NCBI GenBank assembly: GCA_900556675.1
Contig: USQE01000086.1
Span: 1 to 5,825 of the forward strand
Direction: 5' to 3'
Source: an uncultured Collinsella sp.
GTDB lineage: Bacteria; Actinomycetota; Coriobacteriia; Coriobacteriales; Coriobacteriaceae
Length of the DNA stretch: 5,825 nt
Positions 1-5,825 of this stretch are shown here, in pieces. The notes beneath the pieces are model-generated. The model was not told the origin of the DNA. It searched no databases and saw only the letters and a program-made list of their open reading frames with translations. The position numbers and the translations under genes are program-made. Position 1 is the stretch's first letter, and the number at the start of each line of letters is the position of its first letter.

Positions 1-1691
1 GCGAGCTCTACGCGGGCGGCAAATATCAGAACAATACCGGCGGCGACTACGAATTCTCCCTCGGCCTCAACGGCCTCGGCTCCTGCGCCACGCAGTATTC
101 GTCCGAATACTTTGACGCCACCATCCGCCGCGACGGCTATAAATACTCCCTCCACTTTGAAAAGGGCGAGCTCGTCGGCAAAATGAAAAAGGAACCGACC
201 GACCGCAAGGCCACCGGCTCCGTCTTCCGCTGGAAGCCCGATCTCGAGGTCTTCACCGACATCGATATCCCCAAGGAGTACTTTGAGGACATCCTCAAGC
301 GCCAGGCCGTCGTCAACGCGGGCGTGACCTTTACCTTCCGCAACGAGGAAGATGGGAAATTCACGAAGACCGACTACTGCTATCCCAACGGGATACTGGA
401 TTATGTCAACGAGATCGCGGGCGAGCAGACGCTCACCATGCCGCAGTTCTGGCAGGCCGAGCGCAAGGGCCGCGACCGCGAGGACAAGCCGGAGTACAAG
501 GTCCGCATCTCCGCCGCCCTGTGCTTCTCCAACCGCGTCAGCCGTCTGGAGTATTACCACAACTCCTCCTGGCTCGAGCACGGCGGCGCGCCGGAAAAGG
601 CCGTCAAAAACGCCTTCGTCTACGCCATCGACGCCTACTGCAAGCAGGCGGGCAAATATACCAAGGGCGAGTCGAAGCTCACGTTCCAGGACGTGGCCGA
701 CTGCCTCGTCCTCGTGACGAACTGCTTCTCCACGCAGACCTCCTACGAGAACCAGACCAAAAAGGCCATCACGAATAAATTCGTGCAGGACGCCATGACC
801 GAGTTCTTCCGCGACCGTCTGCACGTCTACTTCATCGAAAACAAGCAGGAGGCCGACCGCATCGCCGATCAGGTCCTCGTCAACAAGCGGAGCCGCGAAT
901 CGGCCGAAAAGGCCCGCCTGAACATCAAAAAGAAGCTGACCGGCAGCCTTGACATCGCCAACCGCGTGCAGAAGTTCGTCGACTGCCGCACGAAGGATGT
1001 GTCGAAGCGCGAGATCTATATCGTCGAGGGCGATTCCGCGCTTGGCTCCGTCAAGCTCTCGCGCGACGCGGAATTTCAGGGCATCATGCCCGTCCGCGGC
1101 AAGATCCTCAACTGCCTGAAGGCCGATTACGAGCGCATTTTCAAATCCGACATCATCACCGACCTTATCCGCGTGCTCGGCTGCGGCGTAGAGGTGCAGA
1201 CGAAGAAGACGAAGGACCTGTCCGCGTTCGACCTTGAGAACCTCCGCTGGAACAAGGTCATTATCTGCACCGACGCCGACGTCGACGGCTACCAGATCCG
1301 CACGCTGATTTTGACCATGATCTACCGGCTCTGCCCCACGCTCATCCAGGAGGGCTACGTCTATATCGCGGAGTCGCCCCTTTATGAGATCACCTGCAAG
1401 GACAAGACGTGGTTCGCCTACACCGACGCGGAGAAGACCGAGATCGTCAAGAAGCTCGAGGGCAGGAAGCTCTCCATCAACCGCTCCAAGGGTCTTGGTG
1501 AGAACGATCCGGACATGATGTGGCTCACCACCATGAACCCCGAGACGCGTCGTCTGATCAAGGTGGAGCCCGAGGACGTCACCAAGATGGAGACCATGTT
1601 CAACCTTTTGCTGGGCAACGACGAGGCAGGCCGCAAGCGCCATATCTCCGAGCACGGCAAGGAATATCTGGACCAGCTGGACCTGCAGTAG
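1..1691 (+). CDS. parE: Type IIA DNA topoisomerase subunit B (ParE/GyrB-like), 5' partial
   Basis: This is the ATPase and Toprim subunit of a type IIA topoisomerase, which with the downstream subunit passes one DNA duplex through another using ATP. The frame is open from base 3 and gives 562 residues before TAG. Roughly 100 N-terminal residues, including the first part of the GHKL ATP site, lie outside the window. The fragment opens with ELYAGGKY and the ATP-lid motif LGLNGLGS, the counterpart of GGLHGVGVS in gyrase. The transducer-domain QTK loop is at fragment residues 251-253 (bases 753-761). The Toprim domain shows EGDSALGS (342-349) and TDADVDG (423-429), supplying the metal-binding Glu and Asp residues, and KGLGE follows at 496-500. 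Several motif positions differ from the family norm: EGDSAGGS is EGDSALGS, HIRTL is QIRTL, and RYKGLGEM is RSKGLGEN. It is therefore a divergent paralogue. The symbol parE is inferred from the partner gene lacking a GyrA box; a gyrB-like paralogue name would also be defensible. Confidence 0.93.
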   Translation, partial: ELYAGGKYQNNTGGDYEFSLGLNGLGSCATQYSSEYFDATIRRDGYKYSLHFEKGELVGKMKKEPTDRKATGSVFRWKPDLEVFTDIDIPKEYFEDILKRQAVVNAGVTFTFRNEEDGKFTKTDYCYPNGILDYVNEIAGEQTLTMPQFWQAERKGRDREDKPEYKVRISAALCFSNRVSRLEYYHNSSWLEHGGAPEKAVKNAFVYAIDAYCKQAGKYTKGESKLTFQDVADCLVLVTNCFSTQTSYENQTKKAITNKFVQDAMTEFFRDRLHVYFIENKQEADRIADQVLVNKRSRESAEKARLNIKKKLTGSLDIANRVQKFVDCRTKDVSKREIYIVEGDSALGSVKLSRDAEFQGIMPVRGKILNCLKADYERIFKSDIITDLIRVLGCGVEVQTKKTKDLSAFDLENLRWNKVIICTDADVDGYQIRTLILTMIYRLCPTLIQEGYVYIAESPLYEITCKDKTWFAYTDAEKTEIVKKLEGRKLSINRSKGLGENDPDMMWLTTMNPETRRLIKVEPEDVTKMETMFNLLLGNDEAGRKRHISEHGKEYLDQLDLQ

Positions 1692-1725
1692 CAGCAAATC
1701 GATAACGACGGCCCATAAGAAGTTC

Positions 1726-1739
1726 AAGAGGAAATCGTG
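1726..1739 (+). promoter_or_regulatory. Ribosome binding site and GTG start of the topoisomerase A subunit
   Basis: AAGAGGA at 1726-1732 lies just before a GTG at 1737-1739. An in-frame TAA at 1716-1718 excludes a start further upstream, and the next in-frame ATG is codon 41, immediately before the conserved YAMSV motif. GTG is therefore the only sensible start. The 45-nt gap after the B-subunit stop holds no visible terminator, which supports co-transcription. Confidence 0.8.
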
Positions 1740-3977
1740 GCAAAGAAGAAGACGAAGAACCAGCCAAAGAAAAAGCAGGTCAACGCCGAGAACGTCATCG
1801 GCCTGCACTCCGAGGTCACCGACCAGCCGATCACGCAGACGCTCGAGGTCAACTACATGCCCTACGCCATGAGCGTCAACGTCTCGCGTGCGTTCCCCGA
1901 GATCGACGGCTTTAAGCCCTCGCACCGCAAGCTGCTCTACACCATGTACAAGATGGGTCTGCTCAAGGGCGAGCGCCAGAAGAGCGCCAACATTGTGGGC
2001 CAGACCATGAAGCTCAACCCGCACGGCGATGCCGCGATCTACGAGACGATGGTGCGTCTGGCAACCGGCAACGAGGCGTTGCTCGCGCCGTTCGTTGAGT
2101 CGAAGGGCAACTTTGGCAAGTATTATTCGGGCGATCTGAGCTACGCCGCCTCGCGTTATACCGAGGCCAAGCTCTCCCCCATCAGCGCCGAGATCTTCAA
2201 AGATATCGACAAGGACCCGGTCGACTTCGTCGACAGCTACGACGGCGCTATGAAGGAGCCGCGCTTGCTGCCCACCACGTTCCCCAACATCCTTGTCTCG
2301 GCCAATAAGGGCATCGGCGTCGCCATGGCGTCCGACATCTGCGGCTTCAACCTCAACGAGGTCTGCACCGCCACGATGCACTACCTGCAGGATCCCGACT
2401 GCGACCTGCTCGAGTACATGCCCATGCCTGACTTCTCGACCGGCGGCGAAATTATCTACCGCCGCGAGGAGATGGAGAAGATCGTCGAGACCGGCCTTGG
2501 CAGCTTCCAGATCCGCTCCCGCTGGCGCTGGATTCCCGAAGAGCGCATCATCGAGGTCTACGAGATCCCCTACACCACCAAGACCGATGTCATTATCGAG
2601 CGCATCGTCAAGCTTTCCAAAGAGGGCAAGGTCAAGGAGATTGCCGACATCCGCGACGAAACCGACCTCTCGGGTTTGCGCATCGCCATCGACCTTAAGC
2701 GCGGCGTCGACCCCGACAAGCTTATGGCCAAGCTCTATCGCTCGACCACGCTGCAGGATTCGTTCTCGTGCAACTTCAACGTGCTCGTCGACGGCTATCC
2801 CCGTGTCATGGGCGTGCGCCAGATCCTGCACGAGTGGGTCAAGTGGCGTATTGAGTCCACGCGTCGCCGCATTAACTTTGACCTGGGCAAAAAGTCCGAG
2901 CGCCTGCACCTGCTGCACGGCCTCGAGGCGATCTTGCTCGACATCGACAAGGCGATCGCCATCATCCGTGGCACCAAGCTCGAGGCCGAGGTCGTGCCCA
3001 ACCTTATGCGCGGCTTCGACATCGACGAGACCCAGGCCGAATTTGTTGCCGAGCTCAAGCTCCGCAACATCAACGAGGAGTACATCCTCAACCGCACCAA
3101 GGACATCGCTAAGCTTGAGGGCGAGATTGCCGAGCTTGAGGAGATCCTCTCCAGCGAGGAGAACATCAAGAAGGTCATCAGCGACGAGCTGGCCGCGGTC
3201 AACAAGAAGTATGTGATGCCGCGCCGCACGGGCAGGATCGAGCCCCATGAGGTTATCGAAGTAAGCTTGGAGCCCGAGGTCGAGGAGTACCCGGTCACCA
3301 TCATGCTCTCGCGCGATGGCTACCTCAAAAAGATGACGGACCGCGTGCTCAAGAAGGCAACCACGCTCAAGTACAAGGACGGCGACAAACCCTTTATCGA
3401 GTTTCCGTCCTCCAACACCCACGAGCTGCTGGTCTTTACCAACAAGAGCCAGGTGTACAAGTGCAAGGTTGCGGCATTTGAGGACACCAAGTCGGCTCAG
3501 CTGGGCTCGTACCTGCCGACCGATCTTGAGATGGAACCCGACGAGAGTGTCATCTGGGTCATCGACCCCGATGACTACAAGGCCGACGTGCTGTTCGTCT
3601 TTGAGAACGGCCGTGTGGTGCGCGTCGCACTTTCTGGATATGTCACCAAGACCAACCGCAAGCGCCTGAAGAACGCCATCTATGGCGGCAGCAAGCTGCT
3701 GTATGCCCAGGTGCTCAAGGAAGATCGCGACATCGCGCTGGTCTCGAGCGACTACCGCCTGATGAACTTCAACACGTCGTTGCTCAAGACCAAGACGACC
3801 ACCAACACGCAGGGCGTCCAGGCTTTCACGGCCAAGAAGGGCCGCTCGGTCACCACCGTCGGCACGACCGAGGAGATTCTTGGCGCCGGCGCCTCAGCCG
3901 AGAAGTTCACCGCGCAGAGCCTCCCCTCCGCCGGTGCCCTCATGAAGGAAAACGACATGCCGAGCCTGTTTGACTAG
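1737..3977 (+). CDS. parC: Type IIA DNA topoisomerase subunit A (ParC/GyrA-like)
   Basis: This is the DNA breakage-reunion subunit, which cuts and reseals DNA through a transient phosphotyrosine and partners the upstream B subunit. It has 746 residues, close to Gram-positive ParC and shorter than a typical GyrA. A lysine-rich leader (1-15) precedes YAMSV (43-47), SRAFP (50-54) and KPSHRKLLY (60-68). The winged-helix quinolone-region motif is NPHGDAAIYE (94-103), and the catalytic Arg-Tyr pair is R140-Y141 within RYTEA (Tyr codon 2157-2159). A charged helical segment near 450-490 (EGEIAELEEILSSEE) fits the coiled-coil arm of the C-gate. The C-terminal part (about 500-746) has degenerate beta-pinwheel-like strands such as HELLVFTNKSQVYKCKV and DVLFVFENGRVVRV. 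No QRRGGKG-type GyrA box is present, so DNA wrapping and gyrase-type supercoiling are unlikely. Odd points are the normally conserved first His of HPHGD changed to Asn95, and the quinolone-contact Ser changed to Ala99. The family is certain; the choice of parC over a gyrA paralogue is an inference. Confidence 0.95.
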   Translation: MAKKKTKNQPKKKQVNAENVIGLHSEVTDQPITQTLEVNYMPYAMSVNVSRAFPEIDGFKPSHRKLLYTMYKMGLLKGERQKSANIVGQTMKLNPHGDAAIYETMVRLATGNEALLAPFVESKGNFGKYYSGDLSYAASRYTEAKLSPISAEIFKDIDKDPVDFVDSYDGAMKEPRLLPTTFPNILVSANKGIGVAMASDICGFNLNEVCTATMHYLQDPDCDLLEYMPMPDFSTGGEIIYRREEMEKIVETGLGSFQIRSRWRWIPEERIIEVYEIPYTTKTDVIIERIVKLSKEGKVKEIADIRDETDLSGLRIAIDLKRGVDPDKLMAKLYRSTTLQDSFSCNFNVLVDGYPRVMGVRQILHEWVKWRIESTRRRINFDLGKKSERLHLLHGLEAILLDIDKAIAIIRGTKLEAEVVPNLMRGFDIDETQAEFVAELKLRNINEEYILNRTKDIAKLEGEIAELEEILSSEENIKKVISDELAAVNKKYVMPRRTGRIEPHEVIEVSLEPEVEEYPVTIMLSRDGYLKKMTDRVLKKATTLKYKDGDKPFIEFPSSNTHELLVFTNKSQVYKCKVAAFEDTKSAQLGSYLPTDLEMEPDESVIWVIDPDDYKADVLFVFENGRVVRVALSGYVTKTNRKRLKNAIYGGSKLLYAQVLKEDRDIALVSSDYRLMNFNTSLLKTKTTTNTQGVQAFTAKKGRSVTTVGTTEEILGAGASAEKFTAQSLPSAGALMKENDMPSLFD

Positions 3978-4010
3978 GTGCCACGGCAACGAGACCGTTA
4001 GATACTTCTC

Positions 4011-4069
4011 AAAGCGACGAGTCCCGGAACGCAACGGCATTGCGCCCGGGACTCGTCGCTTTTCTTCTC
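4011..4069 (+). terminator. Rho-independent terminator of the topoisomerase operon
   Basis: Bases 4011-4027 pair perfectly with 4046-4062, giving a 17-bp stem. An inner 5-bp stem (4030-4034 with 4040-4044) closes a CGGCA loop. The T-rich stretch TTTTCTTCTC (4060-4069) follows directly, overlapping the stem base. It begins 33 nt after the A-subunit stop, so it ends that transcript and separates it from the ATPase gene. Confidence 0.9.
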
Positions 4070-4074
4070 AACTA

Positions 4075-4123
4075 TTTTTTAACGCAGATAAATTGACTTC
4101 TGCTTATTTTTCTGCGTAAAAAA
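4075..4123. repeat. Imperfect inverted repeat surrounding the putative ATPase-gene promoter
   Basis: The arm TTTTTTAACGCAGA (4075-4088) matches TCTGCGTAAAAAA (4111-4123) in reverse complement with one bulged A, leaving a 22-nt spacer. Thymines do not follow the right arm, so it is not a good terminator. Its placement over promoter-like elements suggests an operator, but this is inference from position only. Confidence 0.5.
4093..4122 (+). promoter_or_regulatory. Putative sigma-70-type promoter for the ATPase gene
   Basis: TTGACT (4093-4098) matches five of six bases of the -35 consensus. TAAAAA (4117-4122), 18 bp downstream, is a weak -10 box with four of six matches. The region is much more AT-rich than the flanking genes and sits just after the upstream terminator. 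The start of transcription would fall near 4129, giving a leader of about 95 nt that contains all three 19-bp repeats. Confidence 0.5.
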
Positions 4124-4160
4124 TGTCAGCGTCACTGCTTCGATGCCCTTTGGTCAGCCG

Positions 4161-4217
4161 TTAGCAAAACTTGCAAAAGTTAGCAAAAGTTGCAAAAATT
4201 AGCAAAACTTGCAAAGG
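4161..4217 (+). repeat. Three tandem 19-bp repeats upstream of the ATPase gene (probable operator array)
   Basis: Three contiguous units occupy 4161-4179, 4180-4198 and 4199-4217. They read TTAGCAAAACTTGCAAAAG, TTAGCAAAAGTTGCAAAAA and TTAGCAAAACTTGCAAAGG. Each holds an 11-bp dyad of the form GCAA-nnn-TTGC (4164-4174, 4183-4193, 4202-4212), with centres exactly 19 bp apart. GCAAA recurs six times at alternating 9 and 10 bp spacing. The last unit overlaps the Shine-Dalgarno sequence of the ATPase gene. Regular dyads at a promoter-proximal site suggest a multimeric DNA-binding protein, most simply the winged-helix ATPase encoded next. The repeat is directly visible; its function is inferred. Confidence 0.85.
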
Positions 4218-4227
4218 AGCTACCATG
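4213..4227 (+). promoter_or_regulatory. Ribosome binding site and ATG start of the ATPase gene
   Basis: AAAGGAG (4213-4219) is a near-perfect Shine-Dalgarno sequence 5 nt before ATG at 4225. It decides the start against the in-frame TTG at 4171, which lies inside the repeat array and has no Shine-Dalgarno sequence. The first bases of the motif belong to the third 19-bp repeat, so occupancy of the repeats could also block translation or early elongation. Confidence 0.85.
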
Positions 4228-5319
4228 GAGTACAGCAAGAACCCCTTTACCCCGACGTTTGGAAGCGTCCCTCCCTTTCTAGCGGGTCGCGAGCATATCC
4301 TGCGTGACATCAACCGTGGCTTTATCAACGGCCCGGGAGATCCCAACCTGTCAACCATTTTTACTGGCGCAAGGGGAACGGGCAAGACGGCGCTTCTCTC
4401 GCTCCTTTCAGAAACGGCGCTTGAACACGGCTGGATCGCAGCAAATGTCTCCGCCATGCCAGGCATGCTCGAAGATATTATCGAGCGAACCAAAGAAGCC
4501 GCAGATAGCTACCTCTCACAGCCTCACGCGCGCATAAACGGTGTTCAAATTGGCCCAGTGGGCATCGATTGGACATATGCTCAAGAGGCTCAGGGCAACT
4601 GGCGCACGCGCATGAATGGCATCTTTAAGCAACTCGAAAAACATGACATCGGACTTCTCATCACCATCGATGAAGTCACCGTCGATCTCGAAGAAATGCT
4701 TCAATTTGCCTCTGTTTACCAGCACTTTGTACGCGAAGGTAAAAAAGTTGCCCTACTCATGGCAGGACTGCCCTACAAAGTATCGGCGTTGCTGCGCAAC
4801 GATTCCGTCTCGTTCCTCAGGCGTTCCCAATATCATCAGTTGGGACGAATCACTGACGTCGAAATTGCAAACGCATTCCGCAAAACCGTTGAGGCCGGAG
4901 GCCGCTCAATCACGCCAGAAGCGCTCGAGGATGCCGTGAAGGCCGTCGACGGATTTCCCTATATGATGCAGCTCGTCGGATATCGCACATGGGATGTTTC
5001 GGAGAACTCGCCCAAAATCAGTGCACCTGATGTACAGCAGGGTTCTCTGCTTGCCCGCATGGAGCTGCGCGATCGAATTCTCGAAACGACCTATCGGGAG
5101 CTTTCCGATAAAGACATTGAGTTTTTGCTCGCGATGCTGCCCGATTCTGGCCCCAGCAGGGTCTCGGAGATAGCCAAACGCATGGGCGTCGCCAGCAACT
5201 ACGCAAGCCAATACAAACGCCGCCTCCTGGAGGACGGCGTCATTGGAGAGCGCGGGCGTGGTCTCGTTGGCTTTGACATTCCCGCGTTCAGGGAATTCTT
5301 GAACGAGAAGGCGTTTTAG
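4225..5319 (+). CDS. P-loop ATPase with C-terminal winged helix (ORC1/Cdc6- or ExeA-like AAA family)
   Basis: This gene encodes a 364-residue cytoplasmic ATP-binding protein with no signal peptide or membrane segment. PFLAGRE (17-23) is the N-terminal box typical of this AAA group. Walker A is GARGTGKT (48-55, Lys54-Thr55) and Walker B is LLITIDE (144-150, Asp149-Glu150). ALLMAGLP (176-183) sits where sensor 1 is expected. FLRRSQ (197-202) offers candidate arginine-finger residues, and GFPYMMQLVGYRTWD (243-257) resembles the sensor-2 region. From about residue 293 to 360 the sequence fits a winged helix: the segment SRVSEIAKRMGVASNYASQY (311-330) forms the helix-turn-helix and a small wing follows. 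It stands alone between terminators. The target and biological role are unknown; binding to its own upstream repeats is a reasonable inference. The codons look less GC-biased than in the topoisomerase genes, which may reflect separate acquisition. No gene symbol is recognised. Confidence 0.88.
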   Translation: MEYSKNPFTPTFGSVPPFLAGREHILRDINRGFINGPGDPNLSTIFTGARGTGKTALLSLLSETALEHGWIAANVSAMPGMLEDIIERTKEAADSYLSQPHARINGVQIGPVGIDWTYAQEAQGNWRTRMNGIFKQLEKHDIGLLITIDEVTVDLEEMLQFASVYQHFVREGKKVALLMAGLPYKVSALLRNDSVSFLRRSQYHQLGRITDVEIANAFRKTVEAGGRSITPEALEDAVKAVDGFPYMMQLVGYRTWDVSENSPKISAPDVQQGSLLARMELRDRILETTYRELSDKDIEFLLAMLPDSGPSRVSEIAKRMGVASNYASQYKRRLLEDGVIGERGRGLVGFDIPAFREFLNEKAF

Positions 5320-5346
5320 CACGCCGGAATTGTCCGCGGAAGCATC

Positions 5347-5418
5347 AACGCATGGCAATCAGCATTCCTCTTGGTAAGGATAGCAAGCATTTTCCACCAA
5401 CACCGATTGCCATGCGTT
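5347..5418. terminator. Inverted repeat between convergent genes, probable bidirectional terminator
   Basis: AACGCATGGCAATC (5347-5360) and GATTGCCATGCGTT (5405-5418) are perfect 14-bp reverse complements. The 44-nt loop can fold further: TTGGT (5371-5375) pairs with ACCAA (5396-5400), and GGA with TCC just inside after a two-base bulge. The element lies 27 nt past the ATPase stop and 10 nt past the stop of the minus-strand gene. The plus strand continues with the T-rich CTTCTTGTCCTT. The long loop and weak T-tract make it an atypical terminator. Confidence 0.55.
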
Positions 5419-5428
5419 CTTCTTGTCC

Positions 5429-5825
5429 TTAGGCGAGTTTGCGAGCGAGTTCTCGCACCTCTTCCAACTTGGGCGACGATGCCATGCTGTCGCGCTCGGT
5501 CATACCGTTGATGGTAACAATGCCCTGGTCCTCCCACTTGCAGTATGCGCAGGTCGACTTATACATAGCGATCGCCGCATCATAGACGCCCTCGCTGTGG
5601 CTATCGAGCAAAAGGGCCGTCTTGGTGAACGGGAAGCCCGTAGCACCGAAGGCGTACAGGCGGTCGATGGCGGCCTTCTCCTGCGCAGTGATATCAAACC
5701 AGTAGATGGGCGAAGCGAAGACAACCATGTCGGCGTCTTTCAGCGACTCGATCACGTCGGCCATGTCATCCTTCTGCACACAGGTGCCCTCATGGGTAAA
5801 GCAGTACTGGCATCCCAGACAACCA
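5429..5825 (-). CDS. Flavodoxin-family NAD(P)H-dependent FMN reductase-like protein with four-cysteine motif, 5' partial
   Basis: The reading frame is open from the right edge to a TAA at 5429-5431 and gives 131 residues. The missing N-terminus would hold the first beta strand and the phosphate-binding loop for FMN. The fragment begins GCLGCQYCFTHEGTCVQKDD, with cysteines at 2, 5, 8 and 15 in the pattern CX2CX2CX6C. It continues with DADMVVFASPIYWFDITAQE and then KAAIDRLYAF, the conserved flavin-contacting SPIYW loop and the following helix of the NADPH-dependent FMN reductase and iron-sulfur flavoprotein group. Such proteins are cytoplasmic electron-transfer enzymes, and the compact cysteine motif resembles the one that binds a 4Fe-4S cluster in archaeal Isf. 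Cluster binding here is an inference, and the physiological substrate cannot be told. It is transcribed towards the ATPase gene, so it is not in the same operon. A GTG at 5777-5779 is internal and is not the start, because the cysteine motif lies upstream in frame. Confidence 0.87.
   Translation of the reverse strand, partial: GCLGCQYCFTHEGTCVQKDDMADVIESLKDADMVVFASPIYWFDITAQEKAAIDRLYAFGATGFPFTKTALLLDSHSEGVYDAAIAMYKSTCAYCKWEDQGIVTINGMTERDSMASSPKLEEVRELARKLA

Noticed and set aside
183..185. ATG at 183 as the true start of the B subunit
   Set aside because: The same frame is open from base 3 and encodes conserved GyrB/ParE sequence (ELYAGGKY, LGLNGLGS) upstream of this Met, so the gene is cut by the window edge.
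2293..3216. 307-aa plus-strand open frame overlapping the A-subunit gene
   Set aside because: Its product is almost entirely Ser, Arg, Ala, Thr and Pro, the pattern of a shifted frame over GC-rich codons; the main frame carries all the conserved motifs.
2795..3304. 169-aa minus-strand open frame inside the A-subunit gene
   Set aside because: It is antisense to strongly conserved topoisomerase sequence, its composition is Ser/Arg-rich and low in complexity, and open antisense frames are common in GC-rich genes.
4075..4123. The AT-rich inverted repeat as a second terminator
   Set aside because: The right arm is followed by purine-rich sequence rather than thymines, a strong terminator lies just upstream, and the element overlaps promoter-like boxes.
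4161..4217. The tandem repeats as a small CRISPR array
   Set aside because: The 19-bp units abut directly with no spacers, are shorter than CRISPR repeats, and no cas gene is near.
4171..4224. In-frame TTG at 4171 as the start of the ATPase, adding 18 residues
   Set aside because: The extra codons are translated repeat array, there is no Shine-Dalgarno sequence before 4171, and ATG at 4225 has an excellent one.
5347..5418. The inverted repeat as insertion-sequence ends or an attachment site
   Set aside because: Only 44 nt lie between the arms, no transposase or integrase is present, and no target duplication was seen; a terminator fits the convergent context better.

Overview
The window is GC-rich bacterial DNA, with codons ending mostly in G or C. 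The divergent paired topoisomerase genes, the gene content and the codon preference fit a Coriobacteriia-like gut actinobacterium such as Collinsella. That placement rests on recognition rather than on a marker gene, so it is moderate to low confidence; some Clostridia carry similar topoisomerase pairs.

Left part (1-3977, plus strand): a two-gene type IIA topoisomerase operon. The first gene is the 3' portion of a GyrB/ParE-like ATPase and Toprim subunit, whose N-terminus lies outside the window. After 45 nt comes a complete GyrA/ParC-like breakage-reunion subunit of 746 aa with a GTG start. Both are divergent members of their families. The A subunit has no visible GyrA box, so a topoisomerase IV-like role (decatenation or relaxation) is more likely than gyrase supercoiling. 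A strong 17-bp stem terminator closes the operon at 4011-4069.

Middle part (4070-5319, plus strand): an AT-rich promoter region followed by three perfectly phased 19-bp tandem repeats. The last repeat runs into the Shine-Dalgarno sequence of a 364-aa P-loop ATPase that ends in a winged-helix DNA-binding domain. The arrangement looks like a self-regulated single-gene unit and is the most distinctive part of the window. The ATPase gene looks less GC-biased than the topoisomerase genes.

Right part (5320-5825): a short convergent intergenic region with a perfect 14-bp inverted repeat, probably a shared terminator. It is followed by a minus-strand flavodoxin-fold reductase with a compact four-cysteine motif, which runs off the right edge.

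The two topoisomerase subunits should form one A2B2 enzyme. The ATPase and the flavoprotein show no functional link to them or to each other. No tRNA, rRNA, CRISPR array or transposase was seen.
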